Below, piece by piece: positions 21,201 through 32,015 of a DNA stretch of 64,000 nucleotides (positions are counted from its first letter, which is position 1; every line of letters begins with the position of its first letter). The notes beneath the pieces are model-generated. The model was not told where the DNA came from, made no database searches, and worked only from the letters and a program-made list of their open reading frames with translations. The translations under genes and the position numbers were made by a program. The stretch is from the NCBI GenBank assembly GCA_028248455.1, contig JAOKHV010000001.1, positions 1-64,000 of the forward strand. Direction: 5' to 3'. The DNA comes from Ascidiaceihabitans sp. (lineage in GTDB: Bacteria > Pseudomonadota > Alphaproteobacteria > Rhodobacterales > Rhodobacteraceae).

Positions 21201-22016
21201 ATGATCAAAAAAATCACAATTACTGCTGTATCAGCTACTTTGATGGCTTCAACTGCATTTGCAGGTGGACACTGTTCAGCTGGCAAGACTTTGACCGAGG
21301 GAAAGTTGACCATTGCAACTGGTAACCCTGCTTATTTCCCCTGGGTTCTTGATGATGCTCCCGAAAGTGGTCAAGGCTTTGAAGCCGCAGTGGCATATGC
21401 TGTAGCCAGCGAGATGGGGTTTGCAAATACCGATGTGGTTTGGGTGCGTTCGTCATTTGACGAAGCTATCCAGCCGGGTGCAAAGAATTTTGATTTCAAC
21501 ATGCAGCAATTTTCTATCACGTCAGAACGTGATGAAGTGGTCGATTTTTCGGCCCCTTATTTTATCGCACCAATGGCGGTTCTTGTTGGGCCGGGTGCTG
21601 TCGACACTGCGCCATCCATGGCAGCGCTTAAAGAGCTGAAATGGGGGGCATCTGGGTCTCATACATCAGTGCAGAAGTTGATGAACGAGATTGTCCCGAC
21701 AAGCGATCCGCTTTTGTATGGTGATAACGCTGATATTAATGCTGCGATTGCAGCAAACCAGATTGATGCGGCGCTGTTTGATCTTCCAACGGCCTTATTC
21801 TTGAGTGCTGTTATGATCGAGGGATCAAAGGTTATTGGACAATTCTCTGTCGACGAATCTGAAGGTGGGGATCAATTTGGTATGTTGCTCGAAGATGGTA
21901 ACCCATTGAAAGCCTGCATCGATGACGCACTGGCTGTAATGACATCCAATGGCACTTTGGCTGGTATTGAATCCATTTGGCTGCAGGACACCACTGGTGT
22001 TCCATTGATCAAGTAA
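21201..22016 (+). CDS. Amino-acid ABC transporter substrate-binding protein (SBP family 3)
   Basis: Signal peptide MIKKITITAVSATLMASTAFAGG; LTIATGNPAYFPWVLDDAPESGQGFEAAVAYAVASEMGF. Confidence 0.9.
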   Translation: MIKKITITAVSATLMASTAFAGGHCSAGKTLTEGKLTIATGNPAYFPWVLDDAPESGQGFEAAVAYAVASEMGFANTDVVWVRSSFDEAIQPGAKNFDFNMQQFSITSERDEVVDFSAPYFIAPMAVLVGPGAVDTAPSMAALKELKWGASGSHTSVQKLMNEIVPTSDPLLYGDNADINAAIAANQIDAALFDLPTALFLSAVMIEGSKVIGQFSVDESEGGDQFGMLLEDGNPLKACIDDALAVMTSNGTLAGIESIWLQDTTGVPLIK

Positions 22017-22018
22017 AC

Positions 22019-22852
22019 ATGAGCAAAACTGAGGCGGCGGTATTAACCCGTCGTGCATCTTTCGAGCAACGCCAAAGGAGACGATCCATCGTGATCGCCA
22101 CAACAAGCACTGTGTTGGTGCTTGTTGCTTTAATTGTTCTTGTCCCCATGACCCCAGGTTGGGAAAAAGTTCAAAAGAGCTTTTTTAACGGTCCGATTTT
22201 AATCAAAACATTTCCCAAACTGATCGAGGCGTTCAAGCTTAACGTGATGATCTTTTTGTGGTCAGCTCCGATGATCGCAATTTTGGGTTTGCTGGTTGCT
22301 TTGGCACGTAATGCAAAATCACCAGCGATGTTCCCACTACGTATTTTAGGTGCAACGTTTACAGATGTGTTTCGTGGGGTTCCCGTGATTTTGACGGTTT
22401 ATCTGATCGGGTTTGGGATTCCGGGCCTTGGCTTGCCGCGTCCTTGGAACTCCCCATATATCTGGGGATCCATAGCGTTGATCTTAACGTACTCAGCTTA
22501 CGTAGCAGAGATTTTTAGGGCAGGGATCGACAGTGTCCATCCGAGTCAACGCGCTGCCGCATTGTCGCTAGGCCTGTCAGAACAGCAGGTAATGCGTGAA
22601 GTTGTTTTGCCCCAAGCTGTCCGGAATGTTGTCCCCTCACAAATGAACATGTTGATTGCACTTCAGAAAGACGTGTCGCTTCTAAGCTTCATTGGTCCAG
22701 TTGAGATTTTCAGGCAAGCTGGGGTCTTCAAATCGTTGATGGCTAATTTCACCCCTTATGTTGGTGCCGCGATCATTTTCTTGCTCGTGACTATACCTGC
22801 AACGCGTTACGCAGATTATTTGATGGAACGCCAATCGCGGGAACGTAGCTGA
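22019..22852 (+). CDS. Amino-acid ABC transporter permease
   Basis: Polytopic; EAA motif region RAAALSLGLSEQQVMREVVLPQAVRNVVPS. Confidence 0.92.
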   Translation: MSKTEAAVLTRRASFEQRQRRRSIVIATTSTVLVLVALIVLVPMTPGWEKVQKSFFNGPILIKTFPKLIEAFKLNVMIFLWSAPMIAILGLLVALARNAKSPAMFPLRILGATFTDVFRGVPVILTVYLIGFGIPGLGLPRPWNSPYIWGSIALILTYSAYVAEIFRAGIDSVHPSQRAAALSLGLSEQQVMREVVLPQAVRNVVPSQMNMLIALQKDVSLLSFIGPVEIFRQAGVFKSLMANFTPYVGAAIIFLLVTIPATRYADYLMERQSRERS

Positions 22853-23583
22853 TGGCAAAACTCAAATTGCGTAATGTTGTGAAACGCTTTGGTGATATCA
22901 CGGTATGTAATGGCGTCAATTTGGACGTTGATGATGGTCAAATGGTTTGCTTGATCGGTGCCTCTGGGGCTGGGAAGTCCACCCTGTTGCGGTGTATAAA
23001 CTTGTTGGAACACACCGAAGATGGTGAGATCTTTTTAGACGGCGAAGATATCGCAGTTCCCGGTTTAAATCCGCAAGCAGCACGCAAAAAGATTGGGATG
23101 GTTTTTCAGAACTTCAATCTGTTTCCGCATATGACCGCGTTAGAAAACGTGATGTTGGCACCGAGGCGCGTCTATAAGAAGTCGCGCACAGACATTGAGG
23201 CAGAGGTTGTCTCGCTGTTCAACCGTTTTGGATTGGCGGATAGGATGGAAAACTACCCTGATCAGCTTTCTGGGGGGCAACAACAACGTGTGGCAATCAT
23301 ACGTGCACTGGCGATGCGCCCTGAGGTTATCTTGTTTGATGAGATTACTTCAGCGCTTGATCCACAGCTTGTAGGCGAAGTATTGGATGTGTTGTTGGAG
23401 TTAAAAAAACAGGGCATGACCATGGTATTGGCGACCCATGAAATGCAATTTGCGCGTCAGACTGCTGACAAAATTTGTTTTCTAAAAGATGGTGAGATAA
23501 TCGAAGAAGGCCCACCTGATCAAATTTTTGATGCTCCCACTCAGGCCGCTACCAAGGAATTTCTAATGCGGGTCCTTAAATAG
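22852..23583 (+). CDS. Amino-acid ABC transporter ATP-binding protein
   Basis: Walker [12 protein letters not shown], signature LSGGQQQRVAI, Walker B VILFDEITSALDP. Confidence 0.95.
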   Translation: MAKLKLRNVVKRFGDITVCNGVNLDVDDGQMVCLIGASGAGKSTLLRCINLLEHTEDGEIFLDGEDIAVPGLNPQAARKKIGMVFQNFNLFPHMTALENVMLAPRRVYKKSRTDIEAEVVSLFNRFGLADRMENYPDQLSGGQQQRVAIIRALAMRPEVILFDEITSALDPQLVGEVLDVLLELKKQGMTMVLATHEMQFARQTADKICFLKDGEIIEEGPPDQIFDAPTQAATKEFLMRVLK

Positions 23584-23741
23584 GGATTGCCGGTCTAAGG
23601 GCCTGTTCGACTTGCATCACCATTAACATGTTCCTTGTTCAGCTCTTATTAACCAAACAAGCTCTATTTAGGGGCAACCGTGATTATGTGGATTGCAGAT
23701 GGTTAACAAGTTACTTGCAGTGTTCTCTTTTTGGTCTTATG

Positions 23742-23756
23742 GAACATAATAGGAAC
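23742..23756 (-). promoter_or_regulatory. Putative LexA/SOS box, GTTC-N7-GTTC
   Basis: gaacataataggaac on + = GTTCctattatGTTC on -, 69 bp upstream of recA; matches the known alphaproteobacterial SOS-box form. Confidence 0.75.
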
Positions 23757-23824
23757 ATAAATGAAATACCCTGATGATAGGTGAGGCAATCATTGCCGCC
23801 ACATCATGGGTGTGACACTAAGGG

Positions 23825-24913
23825 ATGAACGCAATGGCAACGGCAGATCTTTTAACTATGACAGACAAAAAATCAGCAGATAAGCAAAAGGCGCTAGACA
23901 GCGCATTGGCACAAATCGAACGCCAGTTTGGCAAAGGCTCGATCATGAAATTGGGCGCAGAAGGTGCCGTTCAAGACATCGTAGCCAGTTCAACTGGTTC
24001 CCTTGGGTTGGACATTGCATTGGGCATAGGCGGCCTACCAATGGGGCGGATCATTGAGATCTATGGCCCTGAATCATCGGGAAAAACCACGCTGACACTG
24101 CATTGTATTGCAGAACAGCAGAAGAAAGGCGGCGTATGCGCATTTGTGGATGCTGAGCACGCACTTGACCCACAATACGCGAAAAAACTTGGCATCGATA
24201 TCGATGAGTTACTGATTTCACAGCCTGATACAGGTGAGCAAGCGCTTGAAATTACTGACACGTTGGTGCGCTCTGGTGCGGTAAACATGGTTGTTGTGGA
24301 CTCGGTTGCTGCTTTGACGCCGAAATCAGAACTTGAAGGTGATATGGGCGACAGCTCTGTTGGTGTTCAGGCACGCCTTATGTCTCAGGCTATGCGTAAA
24401 CTGACAGGTTCTATCAGCCGTTCTAACTGCATGGTTATTTTCATCAACCAAATCCGTATGAAAATCGGCGTCATGTTTGGCTCTCCTGAAACGACTTCAG
24501 GCGGCAATGCGCTAAAGTTCTATTCATCTGTTCGTCTAGATATTCGCCGTATTGGCGCTTTGAAGGACCGTGAAGAAGTGATAGGCAACGCTACACGTGT
24601 TAAAGTCGTTAAAAACAAAGTGGCAGCACCGTTCAAGAAAGTTGAATTCGACATCATGTATGGCGAAGGCATTTCAAAAATGGGAGAACTGCTTGATTTG
24701 GGCGTTGTAGCAGGCATCGTTGACAAATCAGGTGCTTGGTTCAGCTATGGTGATGAACGACTTGGGCAAGGGCGTGAAAACTCTAAAGTCTTCTTGAAAG
24801 AGAACGAGAGCATCGCACTAGAGATCGAAGATAAAATCCGCGCATCGCACGGCTTGGATTTCGACATACCAGAGCGCGAGAAAAAAGAGGATGATGGCGT
24901 TCTAGAAGGTTAA
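23825..24913 (+). CDS. recA: Recombinase RecA
   Basis: [69 protein letters not shown]. Confidence 0.98.
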   Translation: MNAMATADLLTMTDKKSADKQKALDSALAQIERQFGKGSIMKLGAEGAVQDIVASSTGSLGLDIALGIGGLPMGRIIEIYGPESSGKTTLTLHCIAEQQKKGGVCAFVDAEHALDPQYAKKLGIDIDELLISQPDTGEQALEITDTLVRSGAVNMVVVDSVAALTPKSELEGDMGDSSVGVQARLMSQAMRKLTGSISRSNCMVIFINQIRMKIGVMFGSPETTSGGNALKFYSSVRLDIRRIGALKDREEVIGNATRVKVVKNKVAAPFKKVEFDIMYGEGISKMGELLDLGVVAGIVDKSGAWFSYGDERLGQGRENSKVFLKENESIALEIEDKIRASHGLDFDIPEREKKEDDGVLEG

Positions 24914-24954
24914 GATCTTGTTCTTCGACCAATTTGGGTCACGAATAGAATGAT

Positions 24955-24979
24955 AAGGCGTCCCAGAGTGGGGCGCCTT
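24955..24979 (+). terminator. Hairpin downstream of recA
   Basis: aaggcg(t)ccc-agagtg-gggcgcctt. Confidence 0.55.
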
Positions 24980-25082
24980 GTTGCATTCTATGGCCTGTGC
25001 ACTGTGGACAGTTGTTGGGTGGGGCGGTATTTCTGATCCTAACAGACTAATAACGCAATATTTGCCATAAGGCGCACGACAT

Positions 25083-27740
25083 ATGCCCACGTTAAATGAT
25101 ATCCGCTCGACCTTCTTGAACTACTTTGAAAAGCAGGGGCACCAAATCGTGCCTTCCAGCCCATTGGTGCCGCGCAACGATCCAACGTTGATGTTCGTTA
25201 ACTCTGGTATGGTGCAGTTCAAAAACCTGTTCACAGGCGTTGAAACTCGCGACTATAGCCGCGCAACATCTGCGCAAAAATGCGTACGTGCTGGCGGCAA
25301 GCACAACGATCTGGACAACGTGGGCTACACCGCACGTCATCACACGTTCTTTGAAATGCTTGGTAATTTTAGCTTTGGCAATTACTTCAAAACGGAGGCC
25401 ATTCCGTTTGCTTGGGAATTGCTGACAAAAGAATTCGACATCCCAAAAGACCGGCTGTTGGTGACCGTTTATCACACCGATGACGAAGCTGCGAACATGT
25501 GGAAGAAGGTTGCAGGTCTTTCTGATGACCGGATCATTCGCATTCCGACAGATGATAACTTCTGGCGTATGGGCCCAACAGGTCCATGTGGTCCATGTAC
25601 TGAAATTTTCTTCGACCACGGCGATCACATTTGGGGCGGCCCTCCCGGTTCCCCTGAGGAAGACGGCGATCGTTTTATTGAAATTTGGAACCTTGTGTTC
25701 ATGCAGAACGAACAGTTCGCTGACGGCAGTATGGTTCCGCTGGATATGCAGTCTATTGACACCGGCATGGGCCTTGAGCGAATTGGTGCGCTTTTGCAAG
25801 GCAAGCACGACAACTACGATACTGACCTGATGCGCAACTTGATCGAGGCCAGTGCGGATGCCTCCAGCTCTGATCCGGATGGACCGGGCAACACGCATCA
25901 CCGCGTTATTGCCGACCACCTGCGGTCGACATCATTCCTGATGGCCGATGGTGTTATGCCGTCAAACGAGGGCCGTGGTTATGTGCTGCGCCGCATCATG
26001 CGCCGCGCCATGCGTCACGCGCATCTTTTGGGTGTCAAAGACCCGATGATGCACCAGCTGGTACCAGCCTTGGTTCAACAAATGGGCGCGGCTTATCCTG
26101 AGTTGGGTCAGGCGCAGTCCTTGATCACAGAAACCCTGCATCAAGAAGAAACACGTTTCAAACAGACGTTGGATCGTGGTTTGAAATTGCTGGATGACGA
26201 AGTTGAAGGTTTGGCTGAAGGTGCTGATCTTTCTGGTGCGTCTGCATTTAAACTGTATGACACATATGGTTTCCCACTTGATTTGACCCAAGATGCATTG
26301 CGCGAAAAGGGTCGTGGTGTGGACACTGTCGGCTTTGACACTGCTATGGCAGAGCAAAAGGCTAAGGCGCGCGCGGCGTGGTCTGGGTCTGGTGAAGCGG
26401 CAGATTCGACCGTTTGGTTTGACGTGGTGGACGAGTCCGGCACGACTGACTTCCTTGGCTATGACACTGAAACAGCTGAAGGCCAGATTGTTGGCTTGGT
26501 TTCTGATGGTGCTTTGGTTGACGCCGTTGAAACAGGTGGCGAGGTTCAGATCGCTTTGAACCAAACATCGTTTTACGCTGAAAGCGGTGGACAAGTCGGC
26601 GACACAGGCGTGATCCGCACGGAAAGCGGAACGGCCCGTGTAACGGATACCCGCAAGTCAGCTGGCGTGTTTATCCACATTGCGACAGTCGAAAAAGGTA
26701 GCATTACCAAAGGACAGGCGGCTGTTCTAGATGTTGATAACGCCCGTCGTACATCCATTCGTGCCAACCATTCTGTGACCCACTTGTTGCACGAAGCGCT
26801 TCGCGTTGCCTTGGGTGATCATGTGGCCCAACGTGGATCGTTGAATGCAGCCGATCGTCTGCGGTTTGATTTCAGTCACTCAAAAGCCCTAAGTGTTGAA
26901 GAACAGCGCAAGGTTGAGGCAGAGGTAAACGCCTACATTCGTCAGAATACCACCGTTGAAACACGCATCATGACGCCAGACGATGCGCGTGATCTGGGGG
27001 CGCAGGCTTTGTTCGGTGAAAAATATGGCGACGAAGTTCGTGTTGTGTCTATGGGTACCCAAGCCGGATCAGGCAAAGGGGCCGATGGTCAGACCTATTC
27101 ACTTGAGTTGTGCGGCGGTACGCATGTGCGCCAAACGGGCGATATTGGTGCCTTTGCATTGCTCAGCGATAGTGCGTCCAGTTCCGGTGTGCGCAGGATC
27201 GAGGCGCTGACAGGTGCGGATGCGATCGCGTATTTACGTGGCCAAGATAAGTTGCTGGCCGACACTGCGGCTGAGTTGAAAACTGCCGTTTCGGATGTGC
27301 CTGTTCGGGTCAAAGCGTTGATGGACGAGCGCAAAGTCCTGGCTAATGAAGTGGCACAGTTGCGCCGTGAACTCGCGATGTCTGGCGGTGCTGCTGCGCC
27401 CGCTGAGGCGGAAGACGTGAACGGCGTGGCCTTCCTTGCACAATCATTGACTGGTGTGACGGGTAAAGACCTGCCAGCTCTGATTGACGAGCATAAAACA
27501 CGTATCGGCTCAGGTGCTGTTCTGTTGATCGCGGATGCAGACGGCAAGGTGGCTGTGGCTGCTGGTGTTACTGCGGATAAGACTGACAGCGTCAGTGCTG
27601 TCGATCTGGTAAAGGTGGCAGTCGCCGAATTGGGCGGTAAAGGCGGCGGCGGTCGTGTGGATATGGCCCAAGGTGGGGCCAAAGATGCAACAAACGCAGA
27701 AGCAGCAATCAACGCGGCTAAGGCCATCATCAAAGGATAA
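25083..27740 (+). CDS. alaS: Alanyl-tRNA synthetase
   Basis: 885 aa; [46 protein letters not shown]-terminal [17 protein letters not shown]. Confidence 0.98.
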   Translation: MPTLNDIRSTFLNYFEKQGHQIVPSSPLVPRNDPTLMFVNSGMVQFKNLFTGVETRDYSRATSAQKCVRAGGKHNDLDNVGYTARHHTFFEMLGNFSFGNYFKTEAIPFAWELLTKEFDIPKDRLLVTVYHTDDEAANMWKKVAGLSDDRIIRIPTDDNFWRMGPTGPCGPCTEIFFDHGDHIWGGPPGSPEEDGDRFIEIWNLVFMQNEQFADGSMVPLDMQSIDTGMGLERIGALLQGKHDNYDTDLMRNLIEASADASSSDPDGPGNTHHRVIADHLRSTSFLMADGVMPSNEGRGYVLRRIMRRAMRHAHLLGVKDPMMHQLVPALVQQMGAAYPELGQAQSLITETLHQEETRFKQTLDRGLKLLDDEVEGLAEGADLSGASAFKLYDTYGFPLDLTQDALREKGRGVDTVGFDTAMAEQKAKARAAWSGSGEAADSTVWFDVVDESGTTDFLGYDTETAEGQIVGLVSDGALVDAVETGGEVQIALNQTSFYAESGGQVGDTGVIRTESGTARVTDTRKSAGVFIHIATVEKGSITKGQAAVLDVDNARRTSIRANHSVTHLLHEALRVALGDHVAQRGSLNAADRLRFDFSHSKALSVEEQRKVEAEVNAYIRQNTTVETRIMTPDDARDLGAQALFGEKYGDEVRVVSMGTQAGSGKGADGQTYSLELCGGTHVRQTGDIGAFALLSDSASSSGVRRIEALTGADAIAYLRGQDKLLADTAAELKTAVSDVPVRVKALMDERKVLANEVAQLRRELAMSGGAAAPAEAEDVNGVAFLAQSLTGVTGKDLPALIDEHKTRIGSGAVLLIADADGKVAVAAGVTADKTDSVSAVDLVKVAVAELGGKGGGGRVDMAQGGAKDATNAEAAINAAKAIIKG

Positions 27741-27745
27741 GTATC

Positions 27746-28033
27746 ATGGGCGCACTTTGGATCGCACACGTCACCGTCACCGATGAAGAGGCGTATAAAA
27801 AATACGCCGCTGGCGCGACGGTTGCCATTGCAGAGCACGGCGGTGAATTTATCGCGCGTGCGGGTCGCTTTGTTCAGCTAGAGGGCAAAGAACGTCCGCG
27901 CAACGTGGTAGCAAGGTTCCCAGACGTTGAAACGGCAGAGAAATGTTATCAATCAGACACATATCAAGCTGCACTGGAGTTTGCTCGAGAGGCATCAGAG
28001 CGAGAGCTGATGATTATCGAAACCACTGAATAA
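27746..28033 (+). CDS. DUF1330-type protein
   Basis: 95 aa; TVTDEEAYKKYAAGATVAIAEHGGEFIARAG...VVARFPDVETAEKCYQSDTYQAALEFA. Confidence 0.85.
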   Translation: MGALWIAHVTVTDEEAYKKYAAGATVAIAEHGGEFIARAGRFVQLEGKERPRNVVARFPDVETAEKCYQSDTYQAALEFAREASERELMIIETTE

Positions 28034-28043
28034 TAAAAATGAA

Positions 28044-28068
28044 AGGGCGCTCCAATTTGGAGCGCCCT
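28044..28068. terminator. Bidirectional hairpin between the DUF1330 gene and typA
   Basis: Perfect 11-bp stem agggcgctcca-att-tggagcgccct between convergent genes. Confidence 0.8.
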
Positions 28069-28123
28069 AATTCGTCAAGCTGTTGAAGGTTGGGACATAT
28101 TCGCCCCAACCTTCGAATTCAAT

Positions 28124-29941
28124 TTAACCAGCTTTTGCCATGCGCTTACGCTCGTTCGGATCCAAGTAACGCTTACGCATCCGAATGTTGTTTGGCGTAA
28201 CTTCTACCAACTCATCGTTGTCGATGTAGGCGATAGCCTCTTCGAGCGACAATGTGATTGGCGTAGTCAACTTAACGGCTTCGTCTGTACCGGACGCACG
28301 AACGTTGGTCAGTTTCTTACCTTTAAGCGGGTTCACTTCCAGATCGTTTTCACGGCTGTGCTGACCAATGACCATGCCTGTGTAAACTTCTGTTTGTGCA
28401 CCGATCATCATTCTGCCGCGATCTTCCAAGTTCCACAACGCAAACGCCACTGCTGTGCCGTTTTCCATTGAGATAAGAACGCCTTGACGACGACCAGGGA
28501 TAGTACCTTTGTGTGGTGCCCATGCGTGGAACACACGGTTCATAACGCCAGTACCGCGGGTGTCTGTTAGGAACTCGCCGTGGTAACCGATAAGGCCACG
28601 TGATGGTACGTGAGCCACGATGCGGGTTTTGCCTACACCGGCTGGCTTCATCTCAACCAATTCACCTTTGCGCACACCAGTGATCTTTTCGATAACTGCG
28701 CCGGAGTATTCGTCATCAACGTCGATTGTGGCTTCTTCGATCGGCTCCATACGAACGCCATCGATTTCTTGGAACAAAACCTGTGGACGTGAGATCGAAA
28801 GTTCAAAGCCTTCGCGACGCATATTTTCAATTAAAACACCCATCTGCAATTCGCCGCGACCCGCAACTTCAAACGCGTCACCACCTGGTGTGTCGCTGAT
28901 TTTAACAGCAACGTTTGATTCTGCTTCTTTCATCAGACGGTCACGGATGACACGTGATTGAACTTTTTTACCGTCACGACCCGCAAGTGGGGAGTCGTTG
29001 ATGCCAAAAGTCACAGTAATGGTTGGTGGATCGATTGGCTGTGCTTCGATCGCATCATTCACAGATGCATCTGCCAATGTGTCCGCAACGGTTGCTTTGG
29101 TCATACCAGCGATGGATACGATATCGCCCGCTTCAGCTAAGTCGATTGCAGTTTGTTCTAGACCACGGAAGCCCAAGATTTTTGTGCAACGGAAGTTTTC
29201 AATCAATGTGCCATCGCGTGACATTGCTTTGATCGTTTGACCGGCTTTCAAAGTACCTGTCTCAACGCGACCTGTAAGCAAGCGGCCCAAGAATGGGTCA
29301 CCACCAAGTGTTGTTGCAAGCATTGTGAATGGCTTGTCTGTCTCAGTAATTTGAGCAGGGGATGGAACGTGCTCAAGGATTAGGTCAAATAATGCGTCTA
29401 GCCCATCACGTTTGCCGTCCAGCTCCATGTCAGCCCAACCATTACGGCCCGAAGCATACATTGTTGGGAAATCAAGTTGGTCGTCTGTTGCGTCCAAGTT
29501 GGCGAACAGATCGAAACACTCGTTCAAAGCGCGATCAGGCTCAGCGTCTGATTTGTCTACTTTGTTCACAACAACGATTGGACGTAGGCCCAATTTCAAT
29601 GCTTTGGATGTCACAAACTTTGTTTGTGGCATTGGGCCCTCAGCCGCATCTACCAACAAAACAACACCGTCAACCATGGACAGAATACGTTCTACTTCGC
29701 CACCAAAGTCAGCGTGGCCTGGCGTATCAACGATATTGATACGTGTGCCTTTCCACTCAACTGAAGTCGGCTTGGCAAAAATAGTAATGCCGCGCTCGCG
29801 CTCTAGGTCATTGCTGTCCATAGCGCGCTCAGTCGTCGCTTGGTTTTCACGGTATGTACCGGATTGTTTCAACAGTTCGTCAACAAGTGTCGTTTTGCCG
29901 TGGTCAACGTGTGCGATAATCGCGATATTGCGAATGTCCAT
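28124..29941 (-). CDS. typA: Ribosome-associated GTPase TypA/BipA
   Basis: MDIRNIAIIAHVDHGKTTLVDELLKQSGTYRENQATTERAMDSNDLERERGITI. Confidence 0.97.
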   Translation of the reverse strand: MDIRNIAIIAHVDHGKTTLVDELLKQSGTYRENQATTERAMDSNDLERERGITIFAKPTSVEWKGTRINIVDTPGHADFGGEVERILSMVDGVVLLVDAAEGPMPQTKFVTSKALKLGLRPIVVVNKVDKSDAEPDRALNECFDLFANLDATDDQLDFPTMYASGRNGWADMELDGKRDGLDALFDLILEHVPSPAQITETDKPFTMLATTLGGDPFLGRLLTGRVETGTLKAGQTIKAMSRDGTLIENFRCTKILGFRGLEQTAIDLAEAGDIVSIAGMTKATVADTLADASVNDAIEAQPIDPPTITVTFGINDSPLAGRDGKKVQSRVIRDRLMKEAESNVAVKISDTPGGDAFEVAGRGELQMGVLIENMRREGFELSISRPQVLFQEIDGVRMEPIEEATIDVDDEYSGAVIEKITGVRKGELVEMKPAGVGKTRIVAHVPSRGLIGYHGEFLTDTRGTGVMNRVFHAWAPHKGTIPGRRQGVLISMENGTAVAFALWNLEDRGRMMIGAQTEVYTGMVIGQHSRENDLEVNPLKGKKLTNVRASGTDEAVKLTTPITLSLEEAIAYIDNDELVEVTPNNIRMRKRYLDPNERKRMAKAG

Positions 29942-30014
29942 ATTTCTAGCCTCTCGTGCGTTTGGGGGCGCTTAACGTGCCACGGCGCAGAAAGCTAGGG
30001 GGAAATGCGTATCC

Positions 30015-30344
30015 CTAGTGGCTAGTGGTGTTGGAAAACATCTGAATGACAACAATGCCCGCAATAATGAGGGTTAACCCAGCAATAGCGGCTGCATCTA
30101 ACCGCTGCCCGAAGATCACAAAGCCGATGATCGTGATGGTCATGATCCCAAGGCCTGACCACAATGCGTATACAATCCCTACGGGCATGTATTTAAGTGT
30201 TAATCCTAGAAAATAAAACGCCCCCATATAGGCAACAATAGCTATGAGCGTTGGCCAAGGACGTGTGAACTGCTGGCTAGCTTGAAGGGCCGTCGTGCCG
30301 ATAGTTTCCATCACAACTGCGACAAATAGGATGATATACTGCAT
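30015..30344 (-). CDS. SMR-family multidrug efflux protein
   Basis: 109 aa, four TM; AVVMETIGTTALQASQQFTRPWPTLIAIVAYMGAFYFLGLTLKYMPVGIVYALWSGLGI. Confidence 0.9.
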   Translation of the reverse strand: MQYIILFVAVVMETIGTTALQASQQFTRPWPTLIAIVAYMGAFYFLGLTLKYMPVGIVYALWSGLGIMTITIIGFVIFGQRLDAAAIAGLTLIIAGIVVIQMFSNTTSH

Positions 30345-30400
30345 TTACGGCCTTTCGGGCATTTGAAGTACTGTGGCCCAGCACTTTGGTGCCGTCTACC

Positions 30401-30859
30401 TCAAAGCGTCAAAGTGGTGCTGTCTTTAATTTCTTCCATCACAAAACTGGCGGCAATGTCTGCAATGTGGAGACGCGTGATCAATTGTTGATATAGGCGG
30501 TCATAGTCAGCCATATCACTCACGCGCGCACGGATCAGGTAATCAAGGTCCCCAGTCATGCGATAGACGCTCAGAATGCCCGAAATCGCGTTTGTTGCGT
30601 TTGAGAAATCTTGCTGCCATTTAGGGTCGTGGCTGTTGGTACGTACCTGCATAAACACCATCAGGCCAAGATCGACCTTAATGGGGTCAATCAGTGCCAC
30701 GCGTTTGGTAATAACACCTGATGTTTCCATCGCCTTAACGCGGCGCCAGCAAGCGTTGCGCGACAGACCGATGGTTTCGCCCAGCTGATCAAGCGAAATT
30801 GCGGCATCTGCTTGTAGGGCATTTAGTATTTTACGGTCAAGTTCGTCCAGTTTATCCAT
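30401..30859 (-). CDS. Lrp/AsnC family transcriptional regulator
   Basis: MDKLDELDRKILNALQADAAISLDQLGETIGLSRNACWRRVKAMETSGVI. Confidence 0.93.
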   Translation of the reverse strand: MDKLDELDRKILNALQADAAISLDQLGETIGLSRNACWRRVKAMETSGVITKRVALIDPIKVDLGLMVFMQVRTNSHDPKWQQDFSNATNAISGILSVYRMTGDLDYLIRARVSDMADYDRLYQQLITRLHIADIAASFVMEEIKDSTTLTL

Positions 30860-30976
30860 ATGTCATCAATAGTCGGGATAATATCCCAGCGCAACGTTCA
30901 GAATGCGTGCACTTTGGGACCGATAGTAAACAGATGTCTGCGATAAAGACCTTAAAACAATATTAGGAGATGGATT

Positions 30977-31177
30977 ATGTTTGGTCGTTTGTTCTTGGAT
31001 CACCCGCGCAGCGTCGATGAGAGCTATTTTGAGCACCTGTTGTTTGCAGGTGGCTTTGCGCTGCGTTTATTGGGGGCAGGAGTAGCGGCGCTGGTGCACG
31101 CGTTGGTCCCATGTCTGTTTGAAAAGACTGCAAGCCAGATGATCACGCAAATGCATGATCAAATTCACAACCGTTGA
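30977..31177 (+). CDS. DUF6356-like small membrane protein
   Basis: 66 aa; FLDHPRSVDESYFEHLLFAGGFALRLLGAGVAALVHALVPCLFEKTAS. Confidence 0.75.
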   Translation: MFGRLFLDHPRSVDESYFEHLLFAGGFALRLLGAGVAALVHALVPCLFEKTASQMITQMHDQIHNR

Positions 31178-31759
31178 TCAGTTGGCAGTCTTAAAAAAGG
31201 CAGATATTTTAACGTGTGCGTAATCCCAAAGAGCCGGCGCACCGATCTTGATCTTTGAGCCAACACGATCTTCGATCATTTGTTCGGTAACGTTGTAGTC
31301 TGTCCAGCTGCCACCACCGGCTGCGAGGTTCAGCATTGGGGGTTGGAAGCGATCCAATGATTTTGCGAATTGTGCATCATCGGTTTCTGCGGCCTCAAAC
31401 TCTTCCCATATAGCACGTAGTTCATCGCGCAGGTCGTTGGGAAGTAATCCAAATATGCGATCTGCAGCAATTTTTTCGGCGGCTTCCATTGCGGCCACAT
31501 CGACGTCGTCAAAAATCGGATTATCACCTGCATCGATCTCAACCAGATCATGTAGGATCAGCATTTTAATTACGCGCTCGATATCCACACCTGATTTGGC
31601 CTGATCAGACAGCACCAGCGCATATAGCGTCAGGTGCCATGAATGTTCGGCACTATTTTCCGCACGCGAGTGGTCTGCAAGTACAGTTGCGCGATAAATA
31701 GATTTGAGTTTGTCCGCCTCATTAAGAAAGGCGATTTGCTGGTCTAGACGGGCTGTCAT
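31178..31759 (-). CDS. HD-domain phosphohydrolase (HDDC2/YfbR-like)
   Basis: LKSIYRATVLADHSRAENSAEHSWHLTLYALVL...KMLILHDLVEIDAGD. Confidence 0.88.
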   Translation of the reverse strand: MTARLDQQIAFLNEADKLKSIYRATVLADHSRAENSAEHSWHLTLYALVLSDQAKSGVDIERVIKMLILHDLVEIDAGDNPIFDDVDVAAMEAAEKIAADRIFGLLPNDLRDELRAIWEEFEAAETDDAQFAKSLDRFQPPMLNLAAGGGSWTDYNVTEQMIEDRVGSKIKIGAPALWDYAHVKISAFFKTAN

Positions 31760-31778
31760 CTATATCTGCCTGCCTAAC

Positions 31779-32015
31779 TTATTTAGCTTTGTTGGCGCTT
31801 TGCGCCCTGATTTGTTTTGCTAAGAAGTCGCGCCCTAGAATTTCGGCCATCCGCGTACGGATGGCCGTCAAAAATGCTTCTTCCAGCGTTTGGCTGGATG
31901 CGCCTAAAACTTCACAAACCTTCATAAACAGACGGTCGCCGCCAACCTCTTTTCGGACGGCTAGACATTCAACAGCCAGTTTGTTGGCCATTTTTGTTAC
32001 GGCTGGATCACTCAA
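31779..32015 (-). CDS. Conserved-looking small hypothetical protein (78 aa)
   Basis: ORF abuts the upstream hydrolase stop and lies co-directional with the next gene; soluble helical composition. Confidence 0.6.
   Translation of the reverse strand: MSDPAVTKMANKLAVECLAVRKEVGGDRLFMKVCEVLGASSQTLEEAFLTAIRTRMAEILGRDFLAKQIRAQSANKAK

Noticed and set aside
25092-25919. 275-aa minus-strand ORF
   Set aside because: Antisense to the well-supported alaS; no recognisable domain.
27095-27838. 247-aa minus-strand ORF
   Set aside because: Entirely antisense to alaS/DUF1330; alanine/serine/threonine-rich composition typical of shadow ORFs.
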